Under the pieces are notes generated by a model that was given only the letters and a program-made list of their open reading frames with translations, was not told the origin of the DNA and did no database searches. DNA of 64,000 nt. Origin: Colwellia sp. Arc7-635 (GTDB lineage Bacteria; Pseudomonadota; Gammaproteobacteria; Enterobacterales; Alteromonadaceae). The position numbers and the translations under genes are program-made. Below are positions 47,390 to 56,393 of this stretch, in pieces (positions within the stretch are counted from its first letter, which is position 1; each line of letters starts with the position of its first letter). Location: NCBI RefSeq assembly GCF_003971255.1, contig NZ_CP034660.1, positions 1,612,001 to 1,676,000 on the forward strand. The letters are read 5' to 3'.

Positions 47390-47578
47390 ATGAATAAAAT
47401 ATATAGATTTATCATTTTAGCCTTACTAATAGCGGCTGCGATAAGCGCATACAGTTATGGTAATTCAACCGGTATTTTTGTATTTATTATGCTCGGTTTT
47501 ACTTTTGAAGGGATGTTCTGGATTAGTCTTTTTCGCAAGAAAAAACAACCGAATAAGGTTATTAAGACTAACGCCTAA
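47390..47578 (+). CDS. unknown 62-residue membrane protein
   Basis: Two hydrophobic helices (about residues 5-22 and 29-47) are followed by a basic tail (RKKKQPNKVIKTNA). A good ribosome binding site (AAAAAGGAAATAGT) precedes the ATG. The family is not recognised. The GNAT acetyltransferase gene starts 22 bases downstream, so they may be co-transcribed. Confidence 0.5.
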   Translation: MNKIYRFIILALLIAAAISAYSYGNSTGIFVFIMLGFTFEGMFWISLFRKKKQPNKVIKTNA

Positions 47579-47600
47579 TGTTAGTAACATATGAGCCATT

Positions 47601-48062
47601 ATGATAACAAAACTTGATAATTCAGATATAAACGTTGCCAATCAAATTTTTACTATTTTTCAACGCTCTTATAAAATTGAAGCTCAATTAATAGGAACAC
47701 TCAATTTCCCACCATTATTGCGTAATGTTGATCATATCAAAGGCTCCACTACACGATTTTATGGCTTTAGTGAAAATAAATGTTTAGCGGCCGTTATCGA
47801 AATTGCTATTGCTATTGATAATGAGCATTTAGCAATTGACAGCTTAACGGTAGACCCTGATTATTTTAGAAAAGGTATCGCTGATAAGTTAATAAACCAT
47901 GTGCTAGGCAATGTCGGTTTATCAGTAGCGACAGTAGAAACTGCGGTAGTAAACACACCGGCAATAGCGCTTTACAAAAAGCATGGTTTTGTTGAATTTA
48001 AAAGGTGGACGCCAGCTCATGGTATTGAAAAATTAGCCATGTCGATTGAAAGTGTTCTTTGA
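47601..48062 (+). CDS. GNAT-family N-acetyltransferase
   Basis: A 153-residue GNAT protein. The acetyl-CoA binding motif A is LAIDSLTVDPDYFRKGIADKLINHV, with the R/Q-x-x-G-x-G/A loop as FRKGIA. The C-terminal motif B is NTPAIALYKKHGFVEF. The substrate is not indicated by sequence or neighbours. Confidence 0.85.
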   Translation: MITKLDNSDINVANQIFTIFQRSYKIEAQLIGTLNFPPLLRNVDHIKGSTTRFYGFSENKCLAAVIEIAIAIDNEHLAIDSLTVDPDYFRKGIADKLINHVLGNVGLSVATVETAVVNTPAIALYKKHGFVEFKRWTPAHGIEKLAMSIESVL

Positions 48063-48205
48063 TGTCTTCACTGAAATTTTAGCTAAAGAGTCTTTAATTA
48101 CTTTGATTTTAATTTTTTAGCTTTTTTACTTTATGTCCAATGAGTTAGTCTGTGTTGTATGTTTTTATTAAAATAACACTATGACTAATTAATAGTGAGA
48201 GTTTT

Positions 48206-48823
48206 TTGAAAAATAAGCATTATCGTGATGAATTATCATCACTGCTGATCAAGCAGTTTGTCCCTGCTGGCTATAAAATAACTAAAGACGTGCAGTTAGG
48301 CCCTGTTCCTGAAAGTTCAAAGTATGATGCCTTGTGTTTTGCTCTAGATGGCAGGAATATTGTTTATCGAAAAGGGAAGGTGACACCTGATAGACCAGGT
48401 GCTTTTTTAGCGGTTTGGCAACGCCCGTCGACAGTTTCGCATTCACAGATTGAAAGTACCAATAGTAATAAACCTATCCCATTTCACGCGGGTGAATTTG
48501 ATTACATGTTTGTATCTGTCGTTAGCCATTGTGATGATGCCCATGTAAGTAAAACCGTGCAGGGCGTAAAAAGTGGCTTATTCATTTTTCCCGTCGCTGT
48601 GTTGATTGAAAAAGGTATTGTTTCATCGGTAAAAACTAAGGGAAAAACAGGCTTTAGAGTATTTCCTCCTTGGAGTGAAGATAGAGGTGTCATCGGTACT
48701 CAGTTGTTTTCGGCAGCAGGCAAAAAAACGCAACGATGGCAATTACCCTATTTTTTATCGATTGATGATAATGGTGTTATCGAAGCAGAAAAATTAAATG
48801 AAATACTCAATTATATTAACTAG
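48206..48823 (+). CDS. MepB-family protein
   Basis: A 205-residue soluble protein matching the MepB family: YDALCFALDGRNIVYRKGKVTP, PGAFLAVWQRP, PFHAGEFDYMFVSV, SGLFIFPVAVLIEKGIVSS and KGKTGFRVFPPW, ending with TQRWQLPYFL. MepB was named from a Staphylococcus locus beside a multidrug efflux gene, but its function is unknown. The start is TTG at 48206 preceded by GTGAGAG. Confidence 0.78.
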   Translation: MKNKHYRDELSSLLIKQFVPAGYKITKDVQLGPVPESSKYDALCFALDGRNIVYRKGKVTPDRPGAFLAVWQRPSTVSHSQIESTNSNKPIPFHAGEFDYMFVSVVSHCDDAHVSKTVQGVKSGLFIFPVAVLIEKGIVSSVKTKGKTGFRVFPPWSEDRGVIGTQLFSAAGKKTQRWQLPYFLSIDDNGVIEAEKLNEILNYIN

Positions 48824-49071
48824 TTATTAACGTTGCGAACGATTCTTTAATAATCGCTTTCAATATTGGTTTTAAAAGCATGTTTTAAAGACATGTTTTA
48901 AAAGTAACTGATTTCTGTAATTCTTTAGCTGACTAGGTAAAGTTAGTACGACAAAATGAAAGTGAAAAATAATAGGAAGGTAAGTTTTACCTCATGATTA
49001 GACCTTAAATAAGCCTGCACTTTAGTATTCATAGTGGGGCTGTTATAACGAGAATATTACAAGGAAGCATT

Positions 49072-49278
49072 ATGTTCGCACAAATTTTATTAGCAATGAT
49101 AGCTGTTTGGCTTTTTTATCTTGGTGTTACAACTTACTCAGTTTTCGATATTTTAGCTGGGTGTTGCTTAATGATTAAATCTGCAGCCATGTTTTATGCG
49201 GCAAAGACAGGCTCATCGTTTCAAGAAGAAATGACTAAATGGTATGTTCAACGCAACAGTAAAAAAGAGATGTTATAA
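49072..49278 (+). CDS. unknown 68-residue membrane protein
   Basis: Two hydrophobic segments (about residues 4-18 and 24-45) are followed by a polar tail (SSFQEEMTKWYVQRNSKKEML). AAGGAAGC lies before the ATG. The family is not recognised. It stands 75 bases upstream of another small membrane gene. Confidence 0.5.
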   Translation: MFAQILLAMIAVWLFYLGVTTYSVFDILAGCCLMIKSAAMFYAAKTGSSFQEEMTKWYVQRNSKKEML

Positions 49279-49353
49279 CTACTTAATCTCCCCCAAGGCT
49301 AAAAATAATAATTAAACGATATGCTCTTGAACTTGTTACTTAGGTTATAAATT

Positions 49354-49632
49354 ATGAATAATTTTCGTGTTTTATTGTCAGTTGCCATTTTTTTACTCAG
49401 CTCGTACTTTCTTTTCGATCTGGTACTGTTTGGTTTTAATTGGCTATTGCTAGTTTTCATCATCATTGGCTTTGTTGGTGTGCATTATTTATGGCCACCA
49501 AAGCATGATGATGAAAGTCCATGGTATGACGCATTAGAGCTTATTATTGAACTTCCTTATCGAGCGATGGCGATGCTTGTGCGAGGGCTTGGGCAAGTAT
49601 TCAAAAACGCTGATTCAGGCCTAAGTTTGTAA
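49354..49632 (+). CDS. unknown 92-residue membrane protein
   Basis: Two adjoining helices (about residues 5-45) precede a conserved-looking amphipathic C-terminus (HYLWPPKHDDESPWYDALELI, then LPYRAMAMLVRGLGQ). Small proteins of this form are common in marine Alteromonadales, with no known role. No clear ribosome binding site is seen before the ATG. Confidence 0.5.
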   Translation: MNNFRVLLSVAIFLLSSYFLFDLVLFGFNWLLLVFIIIGFVGVHYLWPPKHDDESPWYDALELIIELPYRAMAMLVRGLGQVFKNADSGLSL

Positions 49633-49708
49633 TCTGTATTCAGCAAATTTTTATTCAGTAAATGCCAACATGCATGCAAGCTGGTTAATCATAAAAAAGG
49701 AATTTAAT

Positions 49709-50314
49709 GTGTTTTATAGTTTGGCAGTATCTTCTGGATTATTGGCAACAATTTGGTTAGTTATTGGTGTTTACGTCGCTAGCAAATTTTATCCGGGTTA
49801 CAGCCATGCAAAACAATTTTGTAGTGAATTAGGTGCTACTGGCAGCCCAACTGAGAAATTGTCACCACTTGTCAATAACTATCCATTGGGGGTATTATTT
49901 TTCTTGTTTGGTTGGTATGTAACTCAGCTTTCTAATGTATCATTATTGGTTAATCTCTCCGGATGGCTGATTATTATTCACGGCGTTGGCACATGGATAG
50001 CGGGCTATTTTCCTATGGATGCCGATCCGCTGACAAAAAATCCAACATTACATTGTAAAATACATTCGTGGGCCGGGTTTATAATGCTGCTTTCGTTAGT
50101 CGTTGCACCAATACTCATTGCCTTTAGCTCTACAACAGTGATTATCCCGTTATATTTTCGTTTATGTTCTGTGCTTTTAACACTCGCGGCTGTTTATTAC
50201 CTCTTTGCAATGGCAAAAGCTGTGAAGCATCAAGGTGATCCAGGTTTGCATCAACGGATTTCTTATGGTTTTCAGTTACTATGGCTAAGTATGTTTTCAT
50301 TAGTGCTGATGTAA
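49709..50314 (+). CDS. DUF998 membrane protein
   Basis: A 201-residue protein with six predicted helices. PLGVLFFLFGWYV, GVGTWIAGYFPMDADP and the HSWAGFIMLL segment fit the DUF998 family, whose role is unknown. The GTG at 49709 is chosen because AAAAAAGGAA lies just upstream and it gives a normal N-terminal helix; an ATG at 49670 would add 13 residues with no site. Confidence 0.75.
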   Translation: MFYSLAVSSGLLATIWLVIGVYVASKFYPGYSHAKQFCSELGATGSPTEKLSPLVNNYPLGVLFFLFGWYVTQLSNVSLLVNLSGWLIIIHGVGTWIAGYFPMDADPLTKNPTLHCKIHSWAGFIMLLSLVVAPILIAFSSTTVIIPLYFRLCSVLLTLAAVYYLFAMAKAVKHQGDPGLHQRISYGFQLLWLSMFSLVLM

Positions 50315-50477
50315 TCACAAATTAAAACTTACGTTTACTAACTACATTCAGTTATGATTATTTATGACGTGATATCAGGAATTAAAATATAGTGATATGT
50401 TTATTTAACAGCACTTTAAATTTATAACATTAAGTCAAAAATTAGCCTTTAAGTAGGCGTCGATTAAAGGAAGGTTT

Positions 50478-51197
50478 ATGACATATCCTAATAAAAGTAA
50501 TGCAATCGTACTCGGTATTTGCTTAATTATCGGCTTGTCTTCTCTGGGATATCTGTTGGGTGATGCAGCTATTCGATATAAAGAATACGAACGTACCGTC
50601 ACCGTTAAAGGCTTGTCTGAAAGAGAATATAAGGCTGATATTGTTATTTGGCCAATTCAATTTACTACCGCAGGTAATGATCTTGAAGCGATGTATAAAT
50701 CCATAGATGCTAGCACTGAAAAGATTAAATCATATCTGATCAGTGAAGGAGTTGATGCGAGTGAAATATCATACTCTTCACCGGCTATTATCGATAAATC
50801 TGCTCAACAATACGGTAATCAAGCAAAAGCAGAATTTAGATATACCGCGTCTCAAATAGTAACGGTCTATTCTGAAAAAATTGATACTGTACGAAGCGTT
50901 ATGAATAAAATGTCGAGTTTAGGCAAGCAAGGCATTGTGTTTACTGGTGGTAATTATCAAACGCAAATTGAATATATTTTTATGCGCTTGAACGAAGTAA
51001 AACCGGAAATGATTGAAGAGGCGACTAGAAAAGCACGCGAAGTAGCACAGAAATTTGCTAGCGACTCTAAAAGCGCACTAGGTAAGATAAAATCAGCCTA
51101 TCAAGGGCAATTTAGCATCAGCGCTAGAGACAATAATAACCCGCATATTAAGAAAGTGAGAGTTGTTTCTACGGTTGTTTATTATCTTTCTGACTGA
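50478..51197 (+). CDS. SIMPL-domain (DUF541) periplasmic protein
   Basis: A 239-residue protein with an N-terminal signal anchor (about residues 10-28) and the SIMPL/DUF541 core: TVTVKGLSEREYKADIVIWP, a long helix, ASEISYSSPAIIDKS, and AREVAQKFASDSKSALGKIK. The family is oligomeric and periplasmic; its role is not defined. A good site (AAAGGAAGG) precedes the ATG. Confidence 0.82.
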   Translation: MTYPNKSNAIVLGICLIIGLSSLGYLLGDAAIRYKEYERTVTVKGLSEREYKADIVIWPIQFTTAGNDLEAMYKSIDASTEKIKSYLISEGVDASEISYSSPAIIDKSAQQYGNQAKAEFRYTASQIVTVYSEKIDTVRSVMNKMSSLGKQGIVFTGGNYQTQIEYIFMRLNEVKPEMIEEATRKAREVAQKFASDSKSALGKIKSAYQGQFSISARDNNNPHIKKVRVVSTVVYYLSD

Positions 51198-51263
51198 GCC
51201 GTGTAGATAAGTAAATCTATCTAGCGTTAGCCATGCTCTAGTAGAAAGTAGAGGAGGCACCTT

Positions 51264-51563
51264 ATGTCAAATTATGAAGAATATACGCTAGAAGAGTTAC
51301 TCGATGTTTTTATTAAAATTGATGACCAGCATTATCCTGAACGTGCATTAGCTATCTTACAGCAATTAGCACTTACGCTTAAACTTGATTTAATGGCAAT
51401 TGAGTTAAAGTCAATTATCTCGAACCCAACAGAGTATTGGGGACGAGAAAGTTATCTCGACACGCAATATAGCTTCATTGAAAACTACACTGATGACGCG
51501 GTTGCTGTTAGAGACAAATTAATTCGACTAAAAGCATTAGTAAACAACAGTGCAGATGGTTAA
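51264..51563 (+). CDS. unknown 99-residue soluble protein
   Basis: A mostly helical, acidic protein beginning EEYTLEELLDVFIKIDDQHYPERAL. The 'HYPERA' element recurs in small uncharacterised proteins of this group, but I do not recognise a named family. A strong ribosome binding site (AGAGGAGG) supports the start. It lies 66 bases after the SIMPL gene and may be co-transcribed. Confidence 0.55.
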   Translation: MSNYEEYTLEELLDVFIKIDDQHYPERALAILQQLALTLKLDLMAIELKSIISNPTEYWGRESYLDTQYSFIENYTDDAVAVRDKLIRLKALVNNSADG

Positions 51564-51637
51564 TATTTTATTATGCGCAGCGCAATTCAATAAATTATAA
51601 TTTTCTTTTCACTGAGCAATTACACAATAGAGAGGAT

Positions 51638-51905
51638 ATATACCCAAGCCACTTGAAGATGCAGGATTCAGCAAGTCGAGAAAGGGTTAGCACCAAGGCA
51701 TTGATTGAAGATAATGGTTGTTCCATTGTCGAAATCAATAACGCTGGAGATGACCATTTATCGCCTTGCCCAAAGGGAACTAAGCTAGAAAACCAGCTCC
51801 GCGTTGCAGCACTTGATAAGGGAATAACCATTGTCTACGTGCTGCGCCTTGATCTGATTTCCTAGCTTAGCTCTGAAACTGCACTTTCAAGTGGTTTGGG
51901 TATAT
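51638..51905 (+). repeat. MITE-like inverted-terminal repeat element, copy 2 (longest)
   Basis: A 268-bp element has 27-bp terminal inverted repeats: left ATATACCCAAGCCACTTGAA (51638 onward) and right TTTCAAGTGGTTTGGGTATA (ending at 51905), with only a few mismatches. The interior matches copy 1 over several blocks and holds an additional segment of about 75 bp. An open frame inside it (51653-51865) has no ribosome binding site and is not a gene. The right end abuts the start codon of the next gene. Confidence 0.85.
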
Positions 51906-51906
51906 C

Positions 51907-52230
51907 ATGTCATCTGTACCTGAAACAGATTGGAAGTTGTTTCGTAAACTGCAAGCTTCATTACTAGCAAAAGCTTGCGAGTCGGTATTTATGAAAGTCG
52001 AAGAGATCGCGGGTAAGAGAGCTGATGATGAACATCAGTCATACTTGAACTTGTACGATTTAATAAAAATAGAAGACGCTAAAATAGCTAAAATGTTTAA
52101 TAATCCAACGCGTAATAGTGTGATATTTAAAATTGCAGCCTTAAAAAGATTTGATGTTCTAACAGATGAGCAATTACAGCAATTTAGTGATGAAACTCAA
52201 ACGACTATTTACCGGATGTTAGGCGAGTAA
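51907..52230 (+). CDS. unknown 107-residue soluble protein
   Basis: An all-helical protein: VPETDWKLFRKLQASLLAKACE near the start and ALKRFDVLTDEQLQQFSDETQ near the end. It resembles small uncharacterised proteins common in Alteromonadales, with no known function. Its ATG lies two bases beyond the right end of the MITE-like element, and no Shine-Dalgarno sequence precedes it, so the insertion has displaced the native leader or the true start is elsewhere. Confidence 0.55.
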   Translation: MSSVPETDWKLFRKLQASLLAKACESVFMKVEEIAGKRADDEHQSYLNLYDLIKIEDAKIAKMFNNPTRNSVIFKIAALKRFDVLTDEQLQQFSDETQTTIYRMLGE

Positions 52231-52398
52231 CTTAAGGTATAATAACGCCTAGCCGAGAATTCCTCATTGCTTAAGGAAGTAATTCAATCGTTCATTCAAT
52301 GTTGAACTATATCAACAGAGTACCTCGATAGTCAGTATCAAAAATACAGAGAAAAAATAGTAGCTAAGTCTAAATTATTCAATAATATTTCTTGTTTG

Positions 52399-52426
52399 TT
52401 TAAATGGCATTCTAATGCCATTTAAA
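52399..52426. terminator. perfect 12-bp inverted repeat upstream of recC
   Basis: TTTAAATGGCAT and ATGCCATTTAAA are exact complements around a four-base loop (TCTA). It lies 169 bases after the previous gene and 89 bases before recC. No T-run follows, so it may be a weak terminator or a protein site. Confidence 0.45.
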
Positions 52427-52514
52427 TCAACGACTATGGCTCAACAATCCTAGTGTTATCGTGCGTGATGTGGTTAAATTTAACTATAAGAAAAACGGCT
52501 AATAAGGCACGCAT

Positions 52515-55500
52515 TTGTTCTATCTTTATCCTGCTAACAAAATGGAAAATTTGTTGGTTCTGCTTGATAAAATTCAGCAACTTTCTCCACTTCCAGTTTT
52601 CGCCCAAGACACGGTTATTGTGCAAAATGCTGGTATGCAACATTGGTTGAATATGTCACTGGCTGAGCAGCGTGGCATCAGCATGAATATGCGCTATGCA
52701 TTACCGTCACAATTTCTCTGGAATTTAATTCGAAATTTAGCCAGCGATGAAGACGTACCAGAGCAGTCGCCTTATTCGAGAGAAGTACTTGCCTGGCGTA
52801 TTGACACCTTATTAGCTTCTAATGAAGTCCTCACCGATGACACATTTCAGGTGGCGAGTAACTATTGGCAAGCTGACGCTGAAAATATCAGTGATGATAA
52901 AAGCCATAGTGAAGCAGAGCAACTGAAACGTTATCAATTAGCGTGTCAGCTAGCTGATCTATATGAACAATATTTAATATTTCGTCCTGAATGGATCCAT
53001 GCTTGGCATCAGGGAGAGTTTCCCGCCTTTGATCAACAGGCAAATGAAAGTACTTCATCATCTAGTGTGAATACCTCAAACGAGCAATTATCAGAAAGTA
53101 ATGCCGTTTGGCAAGGTAAGCTGTGGCATTTATTGGTGCGAGAGCAACCTTATGATCCTCATGAATTAGTCGCGCTGGCGATAAAAAACTTAAACGATGC
53201 CGATAGATTAAAAGCACAAGCATTGCCGCATCGCTTATCATTTTTTGGTATTAATGCTATGGCACCACTTTGGCTAGAATTTATTAATGCCTTGAGTGAG
53301 CAAATTGATGTGCACTTTTTTCACTTAAACCCTTGTTATGCTTATTGGGGCGATGTGGTTACTGAAAAAAATGCCATTGAAGCTTGGCTCAAAGGTACTG
53401 ACTTTTCTACAAAAGAAAGCACAGAAAACTCAGAAAGCCCAGAACTAGCATTAGAGGCTGAAAACTCTACACTGACAAGCTCGAATAGCACTACTGAGAA
53501 CAATGATATCAATGCTGATTTAGCTGATATCAATCGCCAAGTGGGTAATCCTTTATTAGCGAACTTAGGCCAACAAGGTCGAGAGTTTATGGCCTTGTTA
53601 TATCAATACAGTACCATCAATATTGAGGTCTTTGAATCAGCGGTTGCAGACTTAGCCAATGAAGATTCAAATAGCACAGGTCAAGTTGAACCTAGTGCTG
53701 AAGCTATTGTGCAAGCTCATGTTTTAGCGAGTGTGCAGCAAGATATTTTGTCATTATCAGATGCGCGTTCACCAGACTCACCAAGTCATCAACAAGCACC
53801 AAAGGTTGACGGTTCAATTTTAATAACCAGTGCCCACAGTGCCTTGCGAGAAGTGCAGGGTTTGCATGACTGGTTGTTGCATCAATTTAATCAAGACAAA
53901 AGCTTAACACCAAAAGATGTTTTAGTGATGTGCCCGCAAGTTGAGCAATACGCCCCTTATGTCAATGCTGTTTTTACGCGGGGTTGGCAAGATATTGCCG
54001 ACGAAGTGCCACCACTACCATGCTCAATTGCCGACCGTATTAGTAAAGACGCTGAGCCATTAGTGGCGGCGTTTACGCAATTATTAACCTTGCCCGATAG
54101 TCGCTTTCAAGTTTCAAGCTTAATTGGATTATTGCGTTTACCGGCCATGCAAGCACGTTTTGGACTTAACCTAGACGATATTGAAAAAATCACCCATTGG
54201 CTTGAGCTTTCTTGCGTGCATTGGGGCTTAGATAAAGCGCATAAGCAACAAGTGCTGGCGCAAAGTCAACACAGCGACGAGCAATCAGCTTCGACTTTAC
54301 ATGGCACGAGCGACAGCTTTACTTGGCAGCAAGGTTTGACGCGCTTAATGCGTGGTTTTGCGTTTTCTGATCACAGTGTTATTTATCAAAACCAGATGTT
54401 ATTACCAAGTGTTGAAGGCAGCGATAGCGAGCTATTAGGTAAACTAATGCTCATTATTGAGCAGTTACAGCTAACAGCCATTAGCATGTCAAAAGCTCGA
54501 ACAGCCTCACAATGGCAGCAGTTTTTGTTTGAGTTATTACAACAACTCTTTGATGATGAAAACGACAATGGCCTGAACATTATTCGCACGGCGGTTGAGT
54601 CGCTAGTGGAATATTGTCAGCACGCAGCTTATAACAGCGATATTAGCTTGGCGGTTATTCGTGACTTTTTAAACAGTCACTTTAGTCAGCCAGATCCCGG
54701 TCGCCAGTTTATGATTGGCCAAGTCACCTTTTGCTCTATGCTGCCTATGCGCAGTATTCCTTTTAAAATTATTGCGGTATTAGGCTTGAACGATGGCGAA
54801 TTTCCACGTCAACGCCAACCCTTAAGTTTTGATTTAATGACCACAACACCTGCACAGTTGGGTGACAGGTCACGCCGAGGCGACGATAGATACTTATTTT
54901 TAGAAGCGATTATATCTGCGCGACAAGCCTTGTACTTAAGCTATCAAGGTAAAAACATTAAGAACAATAAAGACCGTCAGCCGTCGTTGGTATTAAAAGA
55001 ATTAATGGAGTATTTAGCGCGTGGTTATGGCTGGAAGTTACTCGGTTTAAATGCCGAGAATGAAGTTAAGCCTAAAATTGAAATTGAACATGAGCTTGAA
55101 CATGAGCCTGAACATGAAATAAGTCCACTTAGCCAAGTCAGACAGTTACCCATGCAGGCGTTTAGTGAGCAAAACTATCTCGGCAGATTCGCTAGCTTTG
55201 ATGCTAACTGGCTACAATTACGCCGAGCGAAACCTGAGCTTGCCCAGCGCACAATCAGCATCACTGATAGCAGCGGCTATAACAATGGCGATGACGGTGG
55301 CGATAACAGTGGCAATGAATCTGCAGATGCGACACAAAGTACAGAGCTTAGCCGTACCGCTGAACATGCTAAGTTATCTGCCAGTGATGTTATTCGTTTT
55401 TATCAACACCCCGGGCGCTATTATGGCCAACAAGCACTTTATTTATACTTAGATCACAACAACACCGTAATTAATGACGTAGAGCCGTTTGTGCCGAATC

Positions 55501-56393
55501 ATCTCGACAGCTATTTATTGAGACAGGCATTACTCAACTATTATTTAGCGCCGGCTCAAAGCAAGCAAAACAGCGATGAAATATTACTAAGCGCTAAGCT
55601 CTCAGGCCATTTGCCCGACTTACCTAACACCGATGAGTTGATACAAGGTTGGCAACAAGACAGCGAAGATTTTAGTCAATTTATTATTAGCGAACTCACA
55701 CACGCTGACGCTTTATCTATTGCGCCTATTGATTGCAGCGTGACACTAAACGTCGCGAGCGCTTTAACGCAACAAACTTTACTCGCGGATAATTTGTTTT
55801 CTAGTGATGAGCTAACACTATTAAAAACAATACTGCCTCAGCATTTAACGCTGAGCAGCAAACTGACCATTGTTGATAACAAAGCGGTGTTTTATCGCAG
55901 CAGTAGCGCAAAAGCGAAAGATTTGTTCACCTTATATTTGCATCAATTGATTATTCAGGTGGCCCAGCTTGAAGCGATGCAAGCGAGTACTTTAGCTGCG
56001 TCGTCAACTGAACTTGCCAATGTTAGTGCTAGCCACGGTTATTACTTTGACACTAAAAGCCAGAAACCAAGTCAATTTTACTTTAGCAATATTGATGATG
56101 CTAAAGGGCAATTATTGCGCTTAATTTCATGTTTTTATTTAGGGCAACATCAACCCATGCTACTTAATGGTGATATTGCTGAAAAAATACGTAAGAGCAA
56201 AGTGTTTGAGCAAGCACAGTTCGAACAATTTTGGTCTGACAGTAACAGTTTTCAAGCCTTTGGCGATGATGCCTACGTACAATACTTTTGGCCACAATGT
56301 CCTGATTATGAGGAGGTATCGCCAAGATTACTGACGTTGTATCAGCCGATGTTTGCTGCCTTGCAAACCGTGAAGCAGGGAGCTAAAAAATGA
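52515..56393 (+). CDS. recC: exodeoxyribonuclease V gamma subunit RecC
   Basis: A 1292-residue subunit of the RecBCD helicase-nuclease that recognises Chi and binds the 3' strand. The N-terminus FYLYPANKMENLLVLLDKI and VQNAGMQHWLNMSLAEQRGI aligns with the E. coli RecC start, so the TTG at 52515 is accepted; AAGGCA lies upstream. RecC landmarks such as ALPSQFLW, DVLVMCPQVEQYAPYV and GLNDGEFPRQ are present. It is longer than E. coli RecC (1122), partly because of low-complexity inserts (Ser/Asn/Glu-rich at about 295-340; EHELEHEPEHE at about 858-868). It overlaps recB by four bases. Confidence 0.92.
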   Translation: MFYLYPANKMENLLVLLDKIQQLSPLPVFAQDTVIVQNAGMQHWLNMSLAEQRGISMNMRYALPSQFLWNLIRNLASDEDVPEQSPYSREVLAWRIDTLLASNEVLTDDTFQVASNYWQADAENISDDKSHSEAEQLKRYQLACQLADLYEQYLIFRPEWIHAWHQGEFPAFDQQANESTSSSSVNTSNEQLSESNAVWQGKLWHLLVREQPYDPHELVALAIKNLNDADRLKAQALPHRLSFFGINAMAPLWLEFINALSEQIDVHFFHLNPCYAYWGDVVTEKNAIEAWLKGTDFSTKESTENSESPELALEAENSTLTSSNSTTENNDINADLADINRQVGNPLLANLGQQGREFMALLYQYSTINIEVFESAVADLANEDSNSTGQVEPSAEAIVQAHVLASVQQDILSLSDARSPDSPSHQQAPKVDGSILITSAHSALREVQGLHDWLLHQFNQDKSLTPKDVLVMCPQVEQYAPYVNAVFTRGWQDIADEVPPLPCSIADRISKDAEPLVAAFTQLLTLPDSRFQVSSLIGLLRLPAMQARFGLNLDDIEKITHWLELSCVHWGLDKAHKQQVLAQSQHSDEQSASTLHGTSDSFTWQQGLTRLMRGFAFSDHSVIYQNQMLLPSVEGSDSELLGKLMLIIEQLQLTAISMSKARTASQWQQFLFELLQQLFDDENDNGLNIIRTAVESLVEYCQHAAYNSDISLAVIRDFLNSHFSQPDPGRQFMIGQVTFCSMLPMRSIPFKIIAVLGLNDGEFPRQRQPLSFDLMTTTPAQLGDRSRRGDDRYLFLEAIISARQALYLSYQGKNIKNNKDRQPSLVLKELMEYLARGYGWKLLGLNAENEVKPKIEIEHELEHEPEHEISPLSQVRQLPMQAFSEQNYLGRFASFDANWLQLRRAKPELAQRTISITDSSGYNNGDDGGDNSGNESADATQSTELSRTAEHAKLSASDVIRFYQHPGRYYGQQALYLYLDHNNTVINDVEPFVPNHLDSYLLRQALLNYYLAPAQSKQNSDEILLSAKLSGHLPDLPNTDELIQGWQQDSEDFSQFIISELTHADALSIAPIDCSVTLNVASALTQQTLLADNLFSSDELTLLKTILPQHLTLSSKLTIVDNKAVFYRSSSAKAKDLFTLYLHQLIIQVAQLEAMQASTLAASSTELANVSASHGYYFDTKSQKPSQFYFSNIDDAKGQLLRLISCFYLGQHQPMLLNGDIAEKIRKSKVFEQAQFEQFWSDSNSFQAFGDDAYVQYFWPQCPDYEEVSPRLLTLYQPMFAALQTVKQGAKK

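Noticed and set aside
51653-51865. Open frame of 70 codons inside the repeat element
   Set aside because: It lies wholly within the MITE-like copy 2; the other copies do not preserve the frame.
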